5,468 nt of DNA, from assembly GCA_012800135.1 (NCBI GenBank), contig JAAZJV010000051.1, forward strand, positions 1-5,468, written 5' to 3'. The translations under genes were made by a program, and so were the position numbers. The notes beneath the pieces are model-generated. The model did not search any database and was not told the origin of the DNA. It saw only the letters and a program-made list of their open reading frames with translations. The DNA comes from Clostridiaceae bacterium. Lineage in GTDB: Bacteria; Bacillota; Clostridia; Saccharofermentanales; DTU023. Of this stretch, positions 1 through 5,468 are shown in pieces; the stretch's first letter is position 1, and each line of letters starts with the position of its first letter.

Positions 1-775
1 AGGAAGGCACCCGCTCCGCAGAAGGCATCGATTCAGGCACACTCAATAGTTCCCCGTCATATCGCTTCCCTGTCCATGCCACAGGATCCGGCACTTCTTC
101 CGGAGCAGTCGTGATCGGTGTCACCGAGGGTGTCATTGAAGGCGTTGTTGAAGGAACGGTTGACGTTGTACTCGTACTCTTCGGTGTAATTGTAGTAGTC
201 GTAGTCGAGCGCGTACTCCTTGGCGTCGTTGTCGTTGTAGTCGTTGGCCTTGTCGTCGTTGTTGGCTTAGTCGTAGTTGTTTGTTGTGTGATGTTAATGG
301 TGAGTGGTGACGGGTACGATAATTTATTTTCAAAACCGTCCGATGCATTGATTACTTGAATAGTTGCTGAACCTTGTTTTAGCGCTTTGAAAGTGATTCT
401 GACGGCCAGATCAACCATCTTCTCCGTTTCTTCACCTTTTTCTACACCAACTAACTGCCTTTTTCTGACTGTATCGTATTCATTCACTTCGATACCTGTA
501 CCTATGCCAGAAAGATTTTCACAGGGTTTTAACAGTTGAACGAGAGTATTATCGTAGGCAATCAGAAAAGAAAATTTACGCGTTAGTGCCTTAGGCGAAA
601 AACCGAGCGTCACCGTAAACATACTCCCAACGGGGACTTGAGAATTATGAGAAACACTGCTTCTCATCGTCACTTGTCGATCCGCCGCATATACAGCAGT
701 CGAAAAAGTCGATCCGATGGCGACAATCAACGAAAAGATAAATATAAATACGAATACACGTGTTTTCTTTTTCAT
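1..775 (-). CDS. Secreted cohesin-like domain protein with Thr-rich linker (3' part beyond window)
   Basis: The ORF opens at an ATG (775-773) after TAAGG with a 5-nt spacer, and has no stop before position 1; 258 residues are visible. Residues 1-30 form a classic signal peptide: MKKK, a hydrophobic core rich in Phe, Ile and Val, and a likely cut after AVYA (27-30). Residues about 33-162 resemble a cohesin-type beta sandwich. Visible hallmarks are GSMFTVTLGF (50-59), FSFLIAYDNTLVQLL (68-82), where cohesins usually have a 'YDp..L' strand, and LAVRITFKALKQGSATIQV (123-141), matching the usual 'a.itFka...G.a.i' strand. Residues about 163-223 are a Thr/Ser/Pro linker with up to seven Thr in a row. 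A less biased stretch (224-258) follows, probably leading to another module or an anchor outside the window. The gene follows a dockerin-bearing enzyme in the same orientation, so a scaffold or receptor role is inferred. Alternative: another bacterial beta-sandwich adhesin module. The secreted-protein call is firm; cohesin is moderate. Confidence 0.75.
   Translation of the reverse strand, partial: MKKKTRVFVFIFIFSLIVAIGSTFSTAVYAADRQVTMRSSVSHNSQVPVGSMFTVTLGFSPKALTRKFSFLIAYDNTLVQLLKPCENLSGIGTGIEVNEYDTVRKRQLVGVEKGEETEKMVDLAVRITFKALKQGSATIQVINASDGFENKLSYPSPLTINITQQTTTTKPTTTTRPTTTTTTTPRSTRSTTTTTITPKSTSTTSTVPSTTPSMTPSVTPITTAPEEVPDPVAWTGKRYDGELLSVPESMPSAERVPS
107..289 (-). repeat. Low-complexity Thr/Pro/Ser linker coding region
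   Basis: This stretch encodes residues about 163-223 of the cohesin-like protein, built almost entirely from ACN (Thr) codons interrupted by Pro, Ser, Arg and Lys. It includes runs of seven Thr (178-184) and five Thr (191-195). The third codon positions vary (ACG, ACA, ACT), so it is not a pure microsatellite. Such mucin-like linkers usually space surface domains from the wall and may be O-glycosylated. Read on the plus strand it gives a spurious Val-rich ORF. Confidence 0.85.
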
Positions 776-780
776 AAAAA

Positions 781-785
781 CCTTA
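781..785 (-). promoter_or_regulatory. Ribosome binding site of the cohesin-like gene
   Basis: On the minus strand TAAGG lies 5 nt before the ATG at 775. It supports that start, as does the signal peptide that begins there. Confidence 0.6.
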
Positions 786-793
786 ATCCAAAT

Positions 794-822
794 ATAATAT
801 GGTCGTCACAGGTTACACGGAA
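794..822 (-). promoter_or_regulatory. Possible weak promoter for the cohesin-like gene
   Basis: A TATTAT hexamer (799-794 on the minus strand) has a poor -35 candidate, TTCCGT (822-817), at 17-bp spacing. Only the -10 resembles consensus. The -35 candidate overlaps one arm of the inverted repeat at 817-844. The gene could equally be read through from the upstream glucosaminidase gene, since no clear terminator separates them. Confidence 0.25.
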
Positions 823-844
823 ATCCTGATCGTCCGATATCCGT
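817..844. repeat. Inverted repeat (9-bp arms, one mismatch) between the dockerin-type and cohesin-type genes
   Basis: Plus-strand arms ACGGAAATC (817-825) and GATATCCGT (836-844) pair with one mismatch around a 10-nt loop. No T-run follows on either strand, so it is not a typical intrinsic terminator. It lies just upstream of the candidate promoter of the cohesin-like gene and could be an operator, an mRNA-processing hairpin, or chance. Confidence 0.45.
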
Positions 845-865
845 ATAAACAAAGTCCCTCACTCT

Positions 866-3280
866 CTATGATCCTCCCGGAGAGGAAGATCGTGTTTGGG
901 GAATAATTCGTCCGCGGTACATATGGTCAAACACAGCATAATAATCGTTAGAGTTGATGAAGCCATCCGGCACGGCGTCCATCGCCATAAGCTCCGCTTC
1001 GCTTCGCTCTTTTCCGCGGTACATAAAATCAAACACGGCGTAGTAGTCATTCGAGTTGATCCAGCCGTCACCACATCCGTCGCCGAAAATCACCAACTCG
1101 AGAAATACAACCGGTTCACTCACACCCGGCTTGTATATTCTGATCTTCGCGCCCGTGCCAAGAGCCATGTCGTTTGTCACAGGCTCGTCATTGCGTTGAG
1201 TTATCTCGATACTCATATCGGCAGGAAACACGAATGCTTCCTTGATACGTTTGGCGATATTTCGACCGTCGTCCGGCCAAGCATTGATCAGGAATCGACC
1301 CGTGATCTGATAGTCATCGACTAGGAAGACACCGTCCGGAAGCTGCACGTCCGGTATAACAGGAACATCAGGTACGATCTCTGGCGGCGGATCCTGCGGT
1401 CGCGTGACGCGGAGCGTATACGTGCGTGTTTCATTGCTTTCGGATGTCACCTCAATCACGATGTTATTCGTGCCGACGGAGAGCGAATGCGTACCGGCAT
1501 TCTTTATTGTGCTATTCGTACCGGACACGCCAGATGCCGTCACTTGAATGGTGCCGGTGCCCGCAGGAACATCGACGTCATAGACATACGTTTCCATATT
1601 AAAAGCAGGCTTTAGCGTACCTTGAGAAACGTTGAGGGACTTAAGATAGTTGTTGCGATTGCCGTTGATCGAAGGATAAGGCGACGGATTATCCGGCATA
1701 TTCGCCATGACGGGAATCTTGAACACAAAAGGCGTCTCTATCACACCTTGATCGAGATAATTAATAAAGGTTCTCGCCGACTCATATTTCGGCGCGTAGA
1801 GGTTCGCCATGTACTGGTGCGAAATACTGCCCGCTAAATTGAATTTTTGAAGATAGAGCGTATCTTGACCATGTCTAATGTACTCGTCGGCTATCCACGC
1901 AGAACCGCCGACAATCGCTCTCCATTGACTGTCCCACGGCAAATAATACCTTGTGCGTTCGACCTCCAGCGGACCACTGTTCGTTGCGCCGTAGCGTGCA
2001 TATTTAAGGCCATTGAGAACCGGATCCGATCCGGAAAAAGCGCGGATATTGTAGAAGTTGTAATACCCTTCATAGCCTGCAACCGTACCGCTGACGGCTC
2101 CACCGCCTTGAGGCGAGACTTCCATGATGCAACGCTGAACAAGGAAAAAAGGATTTACGCCTGTGATCTCCGCCGCATCCATAAAAATCTCGGCGTATGT
2201 CTTGATTTTAGTTTGACCTTGATCGTCGATATACTCAACGCATCCTCTGGGAAGCGGCACATTTTCCGGCGTTGGATCGGTTGTGTTATCCGACGAAGGA
2301 TCAGTCGGATCAGATGCCGCAGGGTCAGTCGGGCTTGATGCCGCAGGATCGGTCGGGTTCGATGAAGGTGCCGGCGGCTGGTACGTTTCTGTATCCGATT
2401 CCATGAAAGTGCCCTTCAATGCGTTGAAAATTAAAGTCAGATTCTGCACATTGGGTTCGTACGACAGACGCTCAAATTGGAATATGTGCTGTTCATTCAA
2501 CCAAGTTCGCGGATCCATAGTATGTGCGACCATCTCATAGTTGGCCGGTTTCCATCCGCCGGCATCAATAAACACCCAAGTGTTGTCTCTGAAATTATAT
2601 AGCGGCGACTCAAAGGCAACTTCACATAACGGCGCCCACCCCGGGACACAGCTTCGCGACGTATAAGTGCCATTCGAGCGTTTGACAGCCTGATATTGAT
2701 CTTGAACCGCTTTTGAAAACGTCAATTTATTCGATGAGTTATTGTATTCGACAGCATGAAAGGCTTGAAAAACCCATGTCGGATGAGCCTGATGCAGCTT
2801 GCGAAGCGCCGGCTTATAACTTTCCGGAAATCCTTGCGCTGTTAGATACGCCTCGAATTCAGGCGTCGTCACTGGGTCTTCTGGTTCTTGTATAGGCTGA
2901 TTGGTAAGTGTAACAAGCGGCGCATGAATATAGCCCTCCCCGCCTCCACGCACGTCGCGTATCCTATACCAGAGATCACTGCCGCTTGTAAGCTGTCCTT
3001 TCACCGACTCGTACACATCGACAGGAGAAGAAGCATCAAATAATTTCAGCTTCGCCGATTCCGTCGTCGGACCGGCTCTGAACCACGCCGCCGTTTTGAC
3101 GTATCCGCGTCGATTGATCACCTCTACCACTGTAGGAGCCGCTTGAACTTCATTGGAATCGGATGAAACAAAAGTAACAAGAAGTGAAAAAAGCATCAAT
3201 AGAACAGCGAGCCAAACACCGGCTCGACGTGCCGTTTCTTTTATGGAGGTCACTCTTTTTGCAACTTTTATAAGTTTCAT
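866..3280 (-). CDS. Secreted SH3/beta-N-acetylglucosaminidase-like wall hydrolase with cadherin-like and dockerin-like modules
   Basis: An 804-residue protein predicted to cleave peptidoglycan glycan strands outside the cell. Residues 1-48 are a basic N-terminus, a hydrophobic segment (22-38) and a likely signal-peptidase site near VQAA (45-48). About 50-125 resemble a bacterial SH3 domain (AWFRAGP, WYRIRDV, EGYIHAPLV). About 149-293 are the region usual in clostridial glucosaminidases (FPESYKPALRKLHQAHPTWVF; then MDPRTWLNEQHIFQFE and GTFM). A Ser/Pro/Thr/Asp linker spans about 300-345. The catalytic domain covers about 358-515: FFLVQRCIMEVSP, GYEGYYNFYNIRA, GQDTLYLQKFN and HQYMANLYAP. Glu387 sits where relatives have the 'QE' catalytic Glu; this assignment is by analogy. 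About 543-627 look like a Cadherin-like beta-sandwich (YLKSLNVSQGTL; YTLRVTR). About 640-790 are a surface module ending in two dockerin-like loops. The ATG start has only CAGG touching it, a poor ribosome site, but the signal peptide supports it. The next gene encodes a cohesin-like protein. The family call is firm; the exact bond cut is not shown. Confidence 0.88.
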   Translation of the reverse strand: MKLIKVAKRVTSIKETARRAGVWLAVLLMLFSLLVTFVSSDSNEVQAAPTVVEVINRRGYVKTAAWFRAGPTTESAKLKLFDASSPVDVYESVKGQLTSGSDLWYRIRDVRGGGEGYIHAPLVTLTNQPIQEPEDPVTTPEFEAYLTAQGFPESYKPALRKLHQAHPTWVFQAFHAVEYNNSSNKLTFSKAVQDQYQAVKRSNGTYTSRSCVPGWAPLCEVAFESPLYNFRDNTWVFIDAGGWKPANYEMVAHTMDPRTWLNEQHIFQFERLSYEPNVQNLTLIFNALKGTFMESDTETYQPPAPSSNPTDPAASSPTDPAASDPTDPSSDNTTDPTPENVPLPRGCVEYIDDQGQTKIKTYAEIFMDAAEITGVNPFFLVQRCIMEVSPQGGGAVSGTVAGYEGYYNFYNIRAFSGSDPVLNGLKYARYGATNSGPLEVERTRYYLPWDSQWRAIVGGSAWIADEYIRHGQDTLYLQKFNLAGSISHQYMANLYAPKYESARTFINYLDQGVIETPFVFKIPVMANMPDNPSPYPSINGNRNNYLKSLNVSQGTLKPAFNMETYVYDVDVPAGTGTIQVTASGVSGTNSTIKNAGTHSLSVGTNNIVIEVTSESNETRTYTLRVTRPQDPPPEIVPDVPVIPDVQLPDGVFLVDDYQITGRFLINAWPDDGRNIAKRIKEAFVFPADMSIEITQRNDEPVTNDMALGTGAKIRIYKPGVSEPVVFLELVIFGDGCGDGWINSNDYYAVFDFMYRGKERSEAELMAMDAVPDGFINSNDYYAVFDHMYRGRIIPQTRSSSPGGS
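911..1081 (-). other. Dockerin-like double calcium-loop module (within the wall hydrolase)
   Basis: Residues 734-790 hold two 12-residue EF-hand-type loops, starting at Asp734 (Asp1, Asp5=738, Asn9=742, Asp12=745) and Asp768 (Asp5=772, Asn9=776, Asp12=779). Each is followed by a helix-like segment ending in MYRG. INSNDYYAVFD is identical in both copies (741-751 and 775-785). Position 3, usually Asn or Asp in type I dockerins, is Cys736 in loop 1 and Val770 in loop 2. The encoding DNA copies (1013-1060 and 911-958) differ at many third positions, so the duplication is old and the protein sequence is conserved. The expected role is binding a cohesin domain. Confidence 0.75.
2275..2370 (-). repeat. 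24-bp tandem repeat encoding a Ser/Thr/Pro/Asp linker
   Basis: Four degenerate 24-bp units (2347-2370, 2323-2346, 2299-2322, 2275-2298) encode 8-residue units of the type (P/T)TDP plus four small or polar residues: PTDPAASS, PTDPAASD, PTDPSSDN, TTDPTPEN with slight phase shift. They lie between the N-terminal region and the catalytic domain. Repeat-number change would alter linker length in 8-residue steps without a frameshift. Confidence 0.75.
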
Positions 3281-3343
3281 CCTGTTTTCTTGTCGCGTTT
3301 CTTTCGCGCTTTTTTGGGCTCGCCAATCCTTTAAATAAGCCCA
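3281..3343 (-). promoter_or_regulatory. 5' leader of the wall-hydrolase mRNA with two small hairpins
   Basis: Two short inverted repeats lie between the putative -10 box and the ATG. TGGGCT (3315-3320) pairs with AGCCCA (3338-3343) across a 17-nt loop that contains AAAGGA on the minus strand. CGCG (3294-3297) pairs with CGCG (3305-3308) across 7 nt. On the coding strand the first hairpin is followed by A, not T, so it is not a terminator. The only Shine-Dalgarno-like sequence next to the start, CAGG, has no spacer. Confidence 0.3.
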
Positions 3344-3359
3344 CTTCGACGCTTAATTA

Positions 3360-3365
3360 ATTATA
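3360..3365 (-). promoter_or_regulatory. Putative -10 box for the wall-hydrolase gene
   Basis: A perfect TATAAT on the minus strand lies about 80 bp before the ATG at 3280, in an AT-rich gap after the yfbR-type gene. No good -35 sits at 16-18 bp. TTGTCC is only 13 bp away and TTACGA is 19 bp away. Upstream, 3405-3410 and 3428-3433 form a 6-bp inverted repeat (TGTTAC/GTAACA) of unknown meaning. Confidence 0.35.
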
Positions 3366-3440
3366 TTACATGAACTATGGACAATCGTAAGCTGAGATGG
3401 CGCCTGTTACCGCGATGTCTCACAACTGTAACATTATTAT

Positions 3441-3467
3441 GTGAAATTATGCGAAATTATGCGAAAT
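3441..3467 (-). repeat. 10-bp tandem repeat spanning the yfbR stop, giving TAA in three frames
   Basis: Plus-strand units gtgaaattat, gcgaaattat and gcgaaat run across the end of the deoxynucleotidase gene. On the coding strand each unit carries TAA: the real stop at 3459-3457, then 3449-3447 and 3439-3437. A period of 10 is not a multiple of three, so the three TAAs fall in three different frames. Confidence 0.8.
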
Positions 3468-4068
3468 CAAAGTCGATCTCATCCAAACTCTTAGCATACG
3501 AAGGCAGAGCATATTTGCGAAACCACTTTACTTCCGGAAGATCGAAAGCATCAAGTCGTTCTCCAATCTCGATAATGGCGCGGTCAAATTCGCGATTCCC
3601 GACTTTTTTCTCGTCGAGACATTTAATGTACGCGGAAAAACAGTCAGCCGCTTTGACAAGAGCACACGCTTCTCTTACCATCGGTTCATCCTCCGGCGGG
3701 ATAAGGAGCGGCCTGATCTCATTTTGAAGCTCGTCCGGCAACATGGCAAGAAGCGTTTCACTCGCCTCTTCTTCAATATCGCGGTATGTCAACTCCATAG
3801 GCAGGTTATGGTATTTCAGAGGCTTCGGCATATCGCCGGTTATGATCTCCGGCACATCATGAAAGAGAGCCAAAAGAGCCACTTTGCTCGGTTCCGGGCA
3901 CAGGCGTCCGTCTGAATAATAGAGGCGTCGAATGAGGGCGAGCGCGTGTGCGATGACGGCAACGTCCATCGAATGCTCTTGGATATTCTCGAATTCGGTG
4001 TTTCTCATCAGACCCCATCTATTGATGTAGCGCATACGATGAATCATGGCATAAAAAGACGTATCCAC
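3457..4068 (-). CDS. yfbR: YfbR-type HD-domain 5'-deoxynucleotidase
   Basis: A 203-residue protein predicted to dephosphorylate deoxyribonucleoside 5'-monophosphates in the cytoplasm. It aligns by eye with E. coli YfbR (199 residues) along its whole length. NRWGLMRN (16-23) matches the NRWPLMRN motif; Arg17 and Trp18 correspond to the E. coli substrate-pocket Arg18/Trp19. HD ligands are His32 (EHS), His70-Asp71 (FHDVPEIITGDMPKPLKY) and Asp142 (VKAADC); Glu74 corresponds to the catalytic Glu. AYIKCLDE and the terminal SLDEI are also shared. I chose the GTG at 4068 because AAAGAGG precedes it by 6 nt and the length then fits the family. The ATG at 4107 would add 13 unconserved residues without a good ribosome site. 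It lies about 170 bp downstream of the Dgt-like gene in the same orientation, suggesting joint handling of deoxynucleotides. The family is near certain; substrate preference is inherited from E. coli. Confidence 0.92.
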   Translation of the reverse strand: MDTSFYAMIHRMRYINRWGLMRNTEFENIQEHSMDVAVIAHALALIRRLYYSDGRLCPEPSKVALLALFHDVPEIITGDMPKPLKYHNLPMELTYRDIEEEASETLLAMLPDELQNEIRPLLIPPEDEPMVREACALVKAADCFSAYIKCLDEKKVGNREFDRAIIEIGERLDAFDLPEVKWFRKYALPSYAKSLDEIDFDFA

Positions 4069-4074
4069 GATAAA

Positions 4075-4081
4075 CCTCTTT
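4075..4081 (-). promoter_or_regulatory. Ribosome binding site that decides the yfbR GTG start
   Basis: On the minus strand AAAGAGG-type sequence ends 6 nt before the GTG at 4068, in contrast to the longer ATG start at 4107, which is preceded by TATATAAAGG directly abutting the codon. Confidence 0.65.
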
Positions 4082-4237
4082 CCAGTGTCGGCACAAATTG
4101 GCGACATCCTTTATATACTCGCGTTCTGAGCGCTTGCGTTATGTTCTTTATATGGTCTTCACGCTCTACATCCTCTCCGAAAAAACGTGTCCCGAGTGGA
4201 GTATACGATATGAGCACAACGGCCATTATGTATTAGA

Positions 4238-5431
4238 CTAAACGCCGTAGATCGCCGCAAACATGCGATTGGCGTAAGAATCTGTCATACCGGCGATGTA
4301 ATCTGTCACAACGGTCACCGGCGCTGCGTTTATTTCCGGATGTCGTCCTTGGTAATTAAAGAATGCTTTTGCGGCAGCGCTCGTATCATCGCGGTCGCCA
4401 CTTGTCGCAAGATCGACGTAATACTCGAAAAGCCCTTCCAAAACATTGCTCACTTGGCGTTCATAGCGCTGTGCCTTCGGCGCCTTGTAAATACGCTGTA
4501 CGCTGATTTTAATCAAAGCCTGCAATGCTTCCGCCGCCTCATCGCTCATCACGATCGCGTCGCGGCCGTCGCTTTCTCGGATCACGTCACGTACAAGTGT
4601 GTTGGTAATTTCTTGATTGTTATGTCCCAACGTAGACACTATATCGCGCGGGAGATCACTGAACGTCAAAAGACCGCTTCGTGACGCATCTTCGACATCT
4701 CTTCCGGCATACGCAATCCTGTCGCATATGCGCACGACACATCCTTCTAATGTCGCCGGCATGATATGTTCCAGTGCGCTTCTCATGAGGTCGTCCGTTC
4801 CTTTATTGCGATACGGTACTAGACAGCGCTCTCCCCATTTCTCCCCGCAATGAGATGCAATTCCGTCGCGCACCTCAAAGGTAAGATTCAGACCGAACCC
4901 GTCGCGATGCTCAGAGAGCACGTCAATGACGCGCAGGCTGTGAAGTTCATGCTGAAAACCGATGTCGCATTCGCGGCATCTCTCTCGTATGAGGCGATCA
5001 AGCACGGATTCGCCCGTATGACCGAAAGGCGGATGTCCAAGATCGTGACCCAGCGCGATAGCGCGGATCAGCGTCGTATTGATGCCGAGACTGCTGCCGA
5101 TCGTTTCCGCCAGATAGCTGACGTAGAGCACGTGTTCCATGCGTGTGCAGATGTGGTCGTTTTGCGGATTGAAAAAAACTTGCGTTTTATGCCGCAATCG
5201 TCGAAAAGGCATAGAATAAAGAATGCGGCCGACATCGCGCTCATAGACGGTTCGGACAGGACACTCCGGCTCAGGCAAAACGCGTCCTCGACTTTGTGAA
5301 GCGCGGGATGCGTAAGGCGAAAGTTGCGCGTCTTCTATCAACTCTTTGCGAACACGCGGCAACACGTCAAGAAGTGAGGAATGTTTGTCGCACGCGTCTT
5401 CCGACCTGCCTTTTTGGCAGAGATCCTCCAC
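4238..5431 (-). CDS. dgt: HD-domain dGTP triphosphohydrolase-like protein (Dgt family)
   Basis: Predicted cytoplasmic enzyme cutting dGTP or other dNTPs to deoxynucleoside and triphosphate. Numbered from the GTG at 5431 (397 residues): LSPYASRASQSRGRV (37-51), then ERDVGRILYSMPFRRLRHKTQVF (64-86), the usual nucleotide-binding start of the family. Metal ligands are His100 (RMEH), His129-Asp130 (GHDLGHPPFGHTGE) and Asp237 (ICDRIAYAGRDVEDA). His133 and His138 match the conserved histidines after the HD pair. The C-terminal DYIAGMTDSYANRMF (377-391) is also typical. The N-terminus is unresolved: the GTG lacks a Shine-Dalgarno sequence and the frame stays open through 5468, so the gene may begin outside the window. 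A shorter start at the GTG of Val23 is possible, since relatives begin only about 15-20 residues before LSPYA, but it also has no ribosome site. Family assignment is firm; whether dGTP is the true substrate is not visible. The stop is TAG at 4238. Confidence 0.9.
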   Translation of the reverse strand: MEDLCQKGRSEDACDKHSSLLDVLPRVRKELIEDAQLSPYASRASQSRGRVLPEPECPVRTVYERDVGRILYSMPFRRLRHKTQVFFNPQNDHICTRMEHVLYVSYLAETIGSSLGINTTLIRAIALGHDLGHPPFGHTGESVLDRLIRERCRECDIGFQHELHSLRVIDVLSEHRDGFGLNLTFEVRDGIASHCGEKWGERCLVPYRNKGTDDLMRSALEHIMPATLEGCVVRICDRIAYAGRDVEDASRSGLLTFSDLPRDIVSTLGHNNQEITNTLVRDVIRESDGRDAIVMSDEAAEALQALIKISVQRIYKAPKAQRYERQVSNVLEGLFEYYVDLATSGDRDDTSAAAKAFFNYQGRHPEINAAPVTVVTDYIAGMTDSYANRMFAAIYGV

Positions 5432-5468
5432 ATTGCATGTGACATTCGCGTTTGCGTCTTCCCTGTCG

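Noticed and set aside
111..359. Plus-strand ORF of 82 residues, very rich in Val
   Set aside because: It is the antisense reading of the Thr-rich linker of the cohesin-like gene (ACN codons read as NGT), with no ribosome site.
1847..2338. Long plus-strand ORF (163 residues) inside the wall-hydrolase gene
   Set aside because: It is antisense to the catalytic domain, whose motifs are clear, and its product is Arg/Ile-rich with no recognisable domain.
3311..3343. Hairpin TGGGCT/AGCCCA next to a run of six T as a terminator
   Set aside because: On the plus strand the T-run precedes the stem, and on the minus strand the stem is followed by A, so neither orientation fits.
3150..3344. Minus-strand 64-residue ORF overlapping the start of the wall hydrolase in another frame
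   Set aside because: It begins with an unsupported GTG, lacks a signal peptide or known motif, and overlaps the clear signal-peptide coding frame.
4160..4200. T-run on the minus strand after dgt (CACGTTTTTTCGG) as a possible terminator
   Set aside because: Only very short pairing is possible before the T-run, too weak for an intrinsic terminator.
4044..4226. Minus-strand 60-residue ORF starting 11 nt after the dgt stop and overlapping the yfbR start
   Set aside because: It has no ribosome site and no recognisable motif, and it overlaps the well-supported GTG start of yfbR by 25 bp. It could still be a small gene, but I cannot support it.
4850..5299. Plus-strand ORF of 149 residues opposite the dgt gene
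   Set aside because: It is a shadow of the HD domain coding sequence, with no ribosome site and no known family features.

Overview
The window looks like chromosomal DNA from an anaerobic Clostridia-type Firmicute. This is an inference from protein style: a clostridial SH3-plus-glucosaminidase wall hydrolase, Gram-positive signal peptides, purine-rich ribosome binding sites, and cohesin-like and dockerin-like modules. There are no RNA genes, insertion sequences, CRISPR arrays or phage genes that I can see. All four genes I support lie on the minus strand, so they are transcribed from position 5468 towards position 1.

Right half (about 5468 to 3457): two HD-superfamily phosphohydrolases of deoxynucleotide metabolism sit in tandem. 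The first is a dGTP triphosphohydrolase-like protein (Dgt family), whose exact N-terminus is unresolved because the frame stays open to the window edge. After a gap of about 170 bp comes a YfbR-type 5'-deoxynucleotidase. Its start is best placed at a GTG with a good ribosome binding site, not at the longer ATG. A three-copy 10-bp repeat at its end puts TAA in all three frames.

Middle (3456 to 3281): an AT-rich gap with a perfect TATAAT box and a short leader that can form small hairpins. It probably starts a separate surface-protein transcript.

Left half (3280 to 1): a large secreted multi-domain beta-N-acetylglucosaminidase-like wall hydrolase ends in a dockerin-like pair of calcium loops. 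It is followed 90 bp later by the start of a second secreted protein with one cohesin-like domain and a long Thr/Pro linker, which runs off the left edge. A dockerin-type enzyme directly next to a cohesin-type protein suggests that the pair assembles on the cell surface. This would be a small cellulosome-like attachment system used for a peptidoglycan hydrolase rather than a plant polysaccharide enzyme. That pairing is the most interesting content of the window, and it is an inference from domain recognition by eye.
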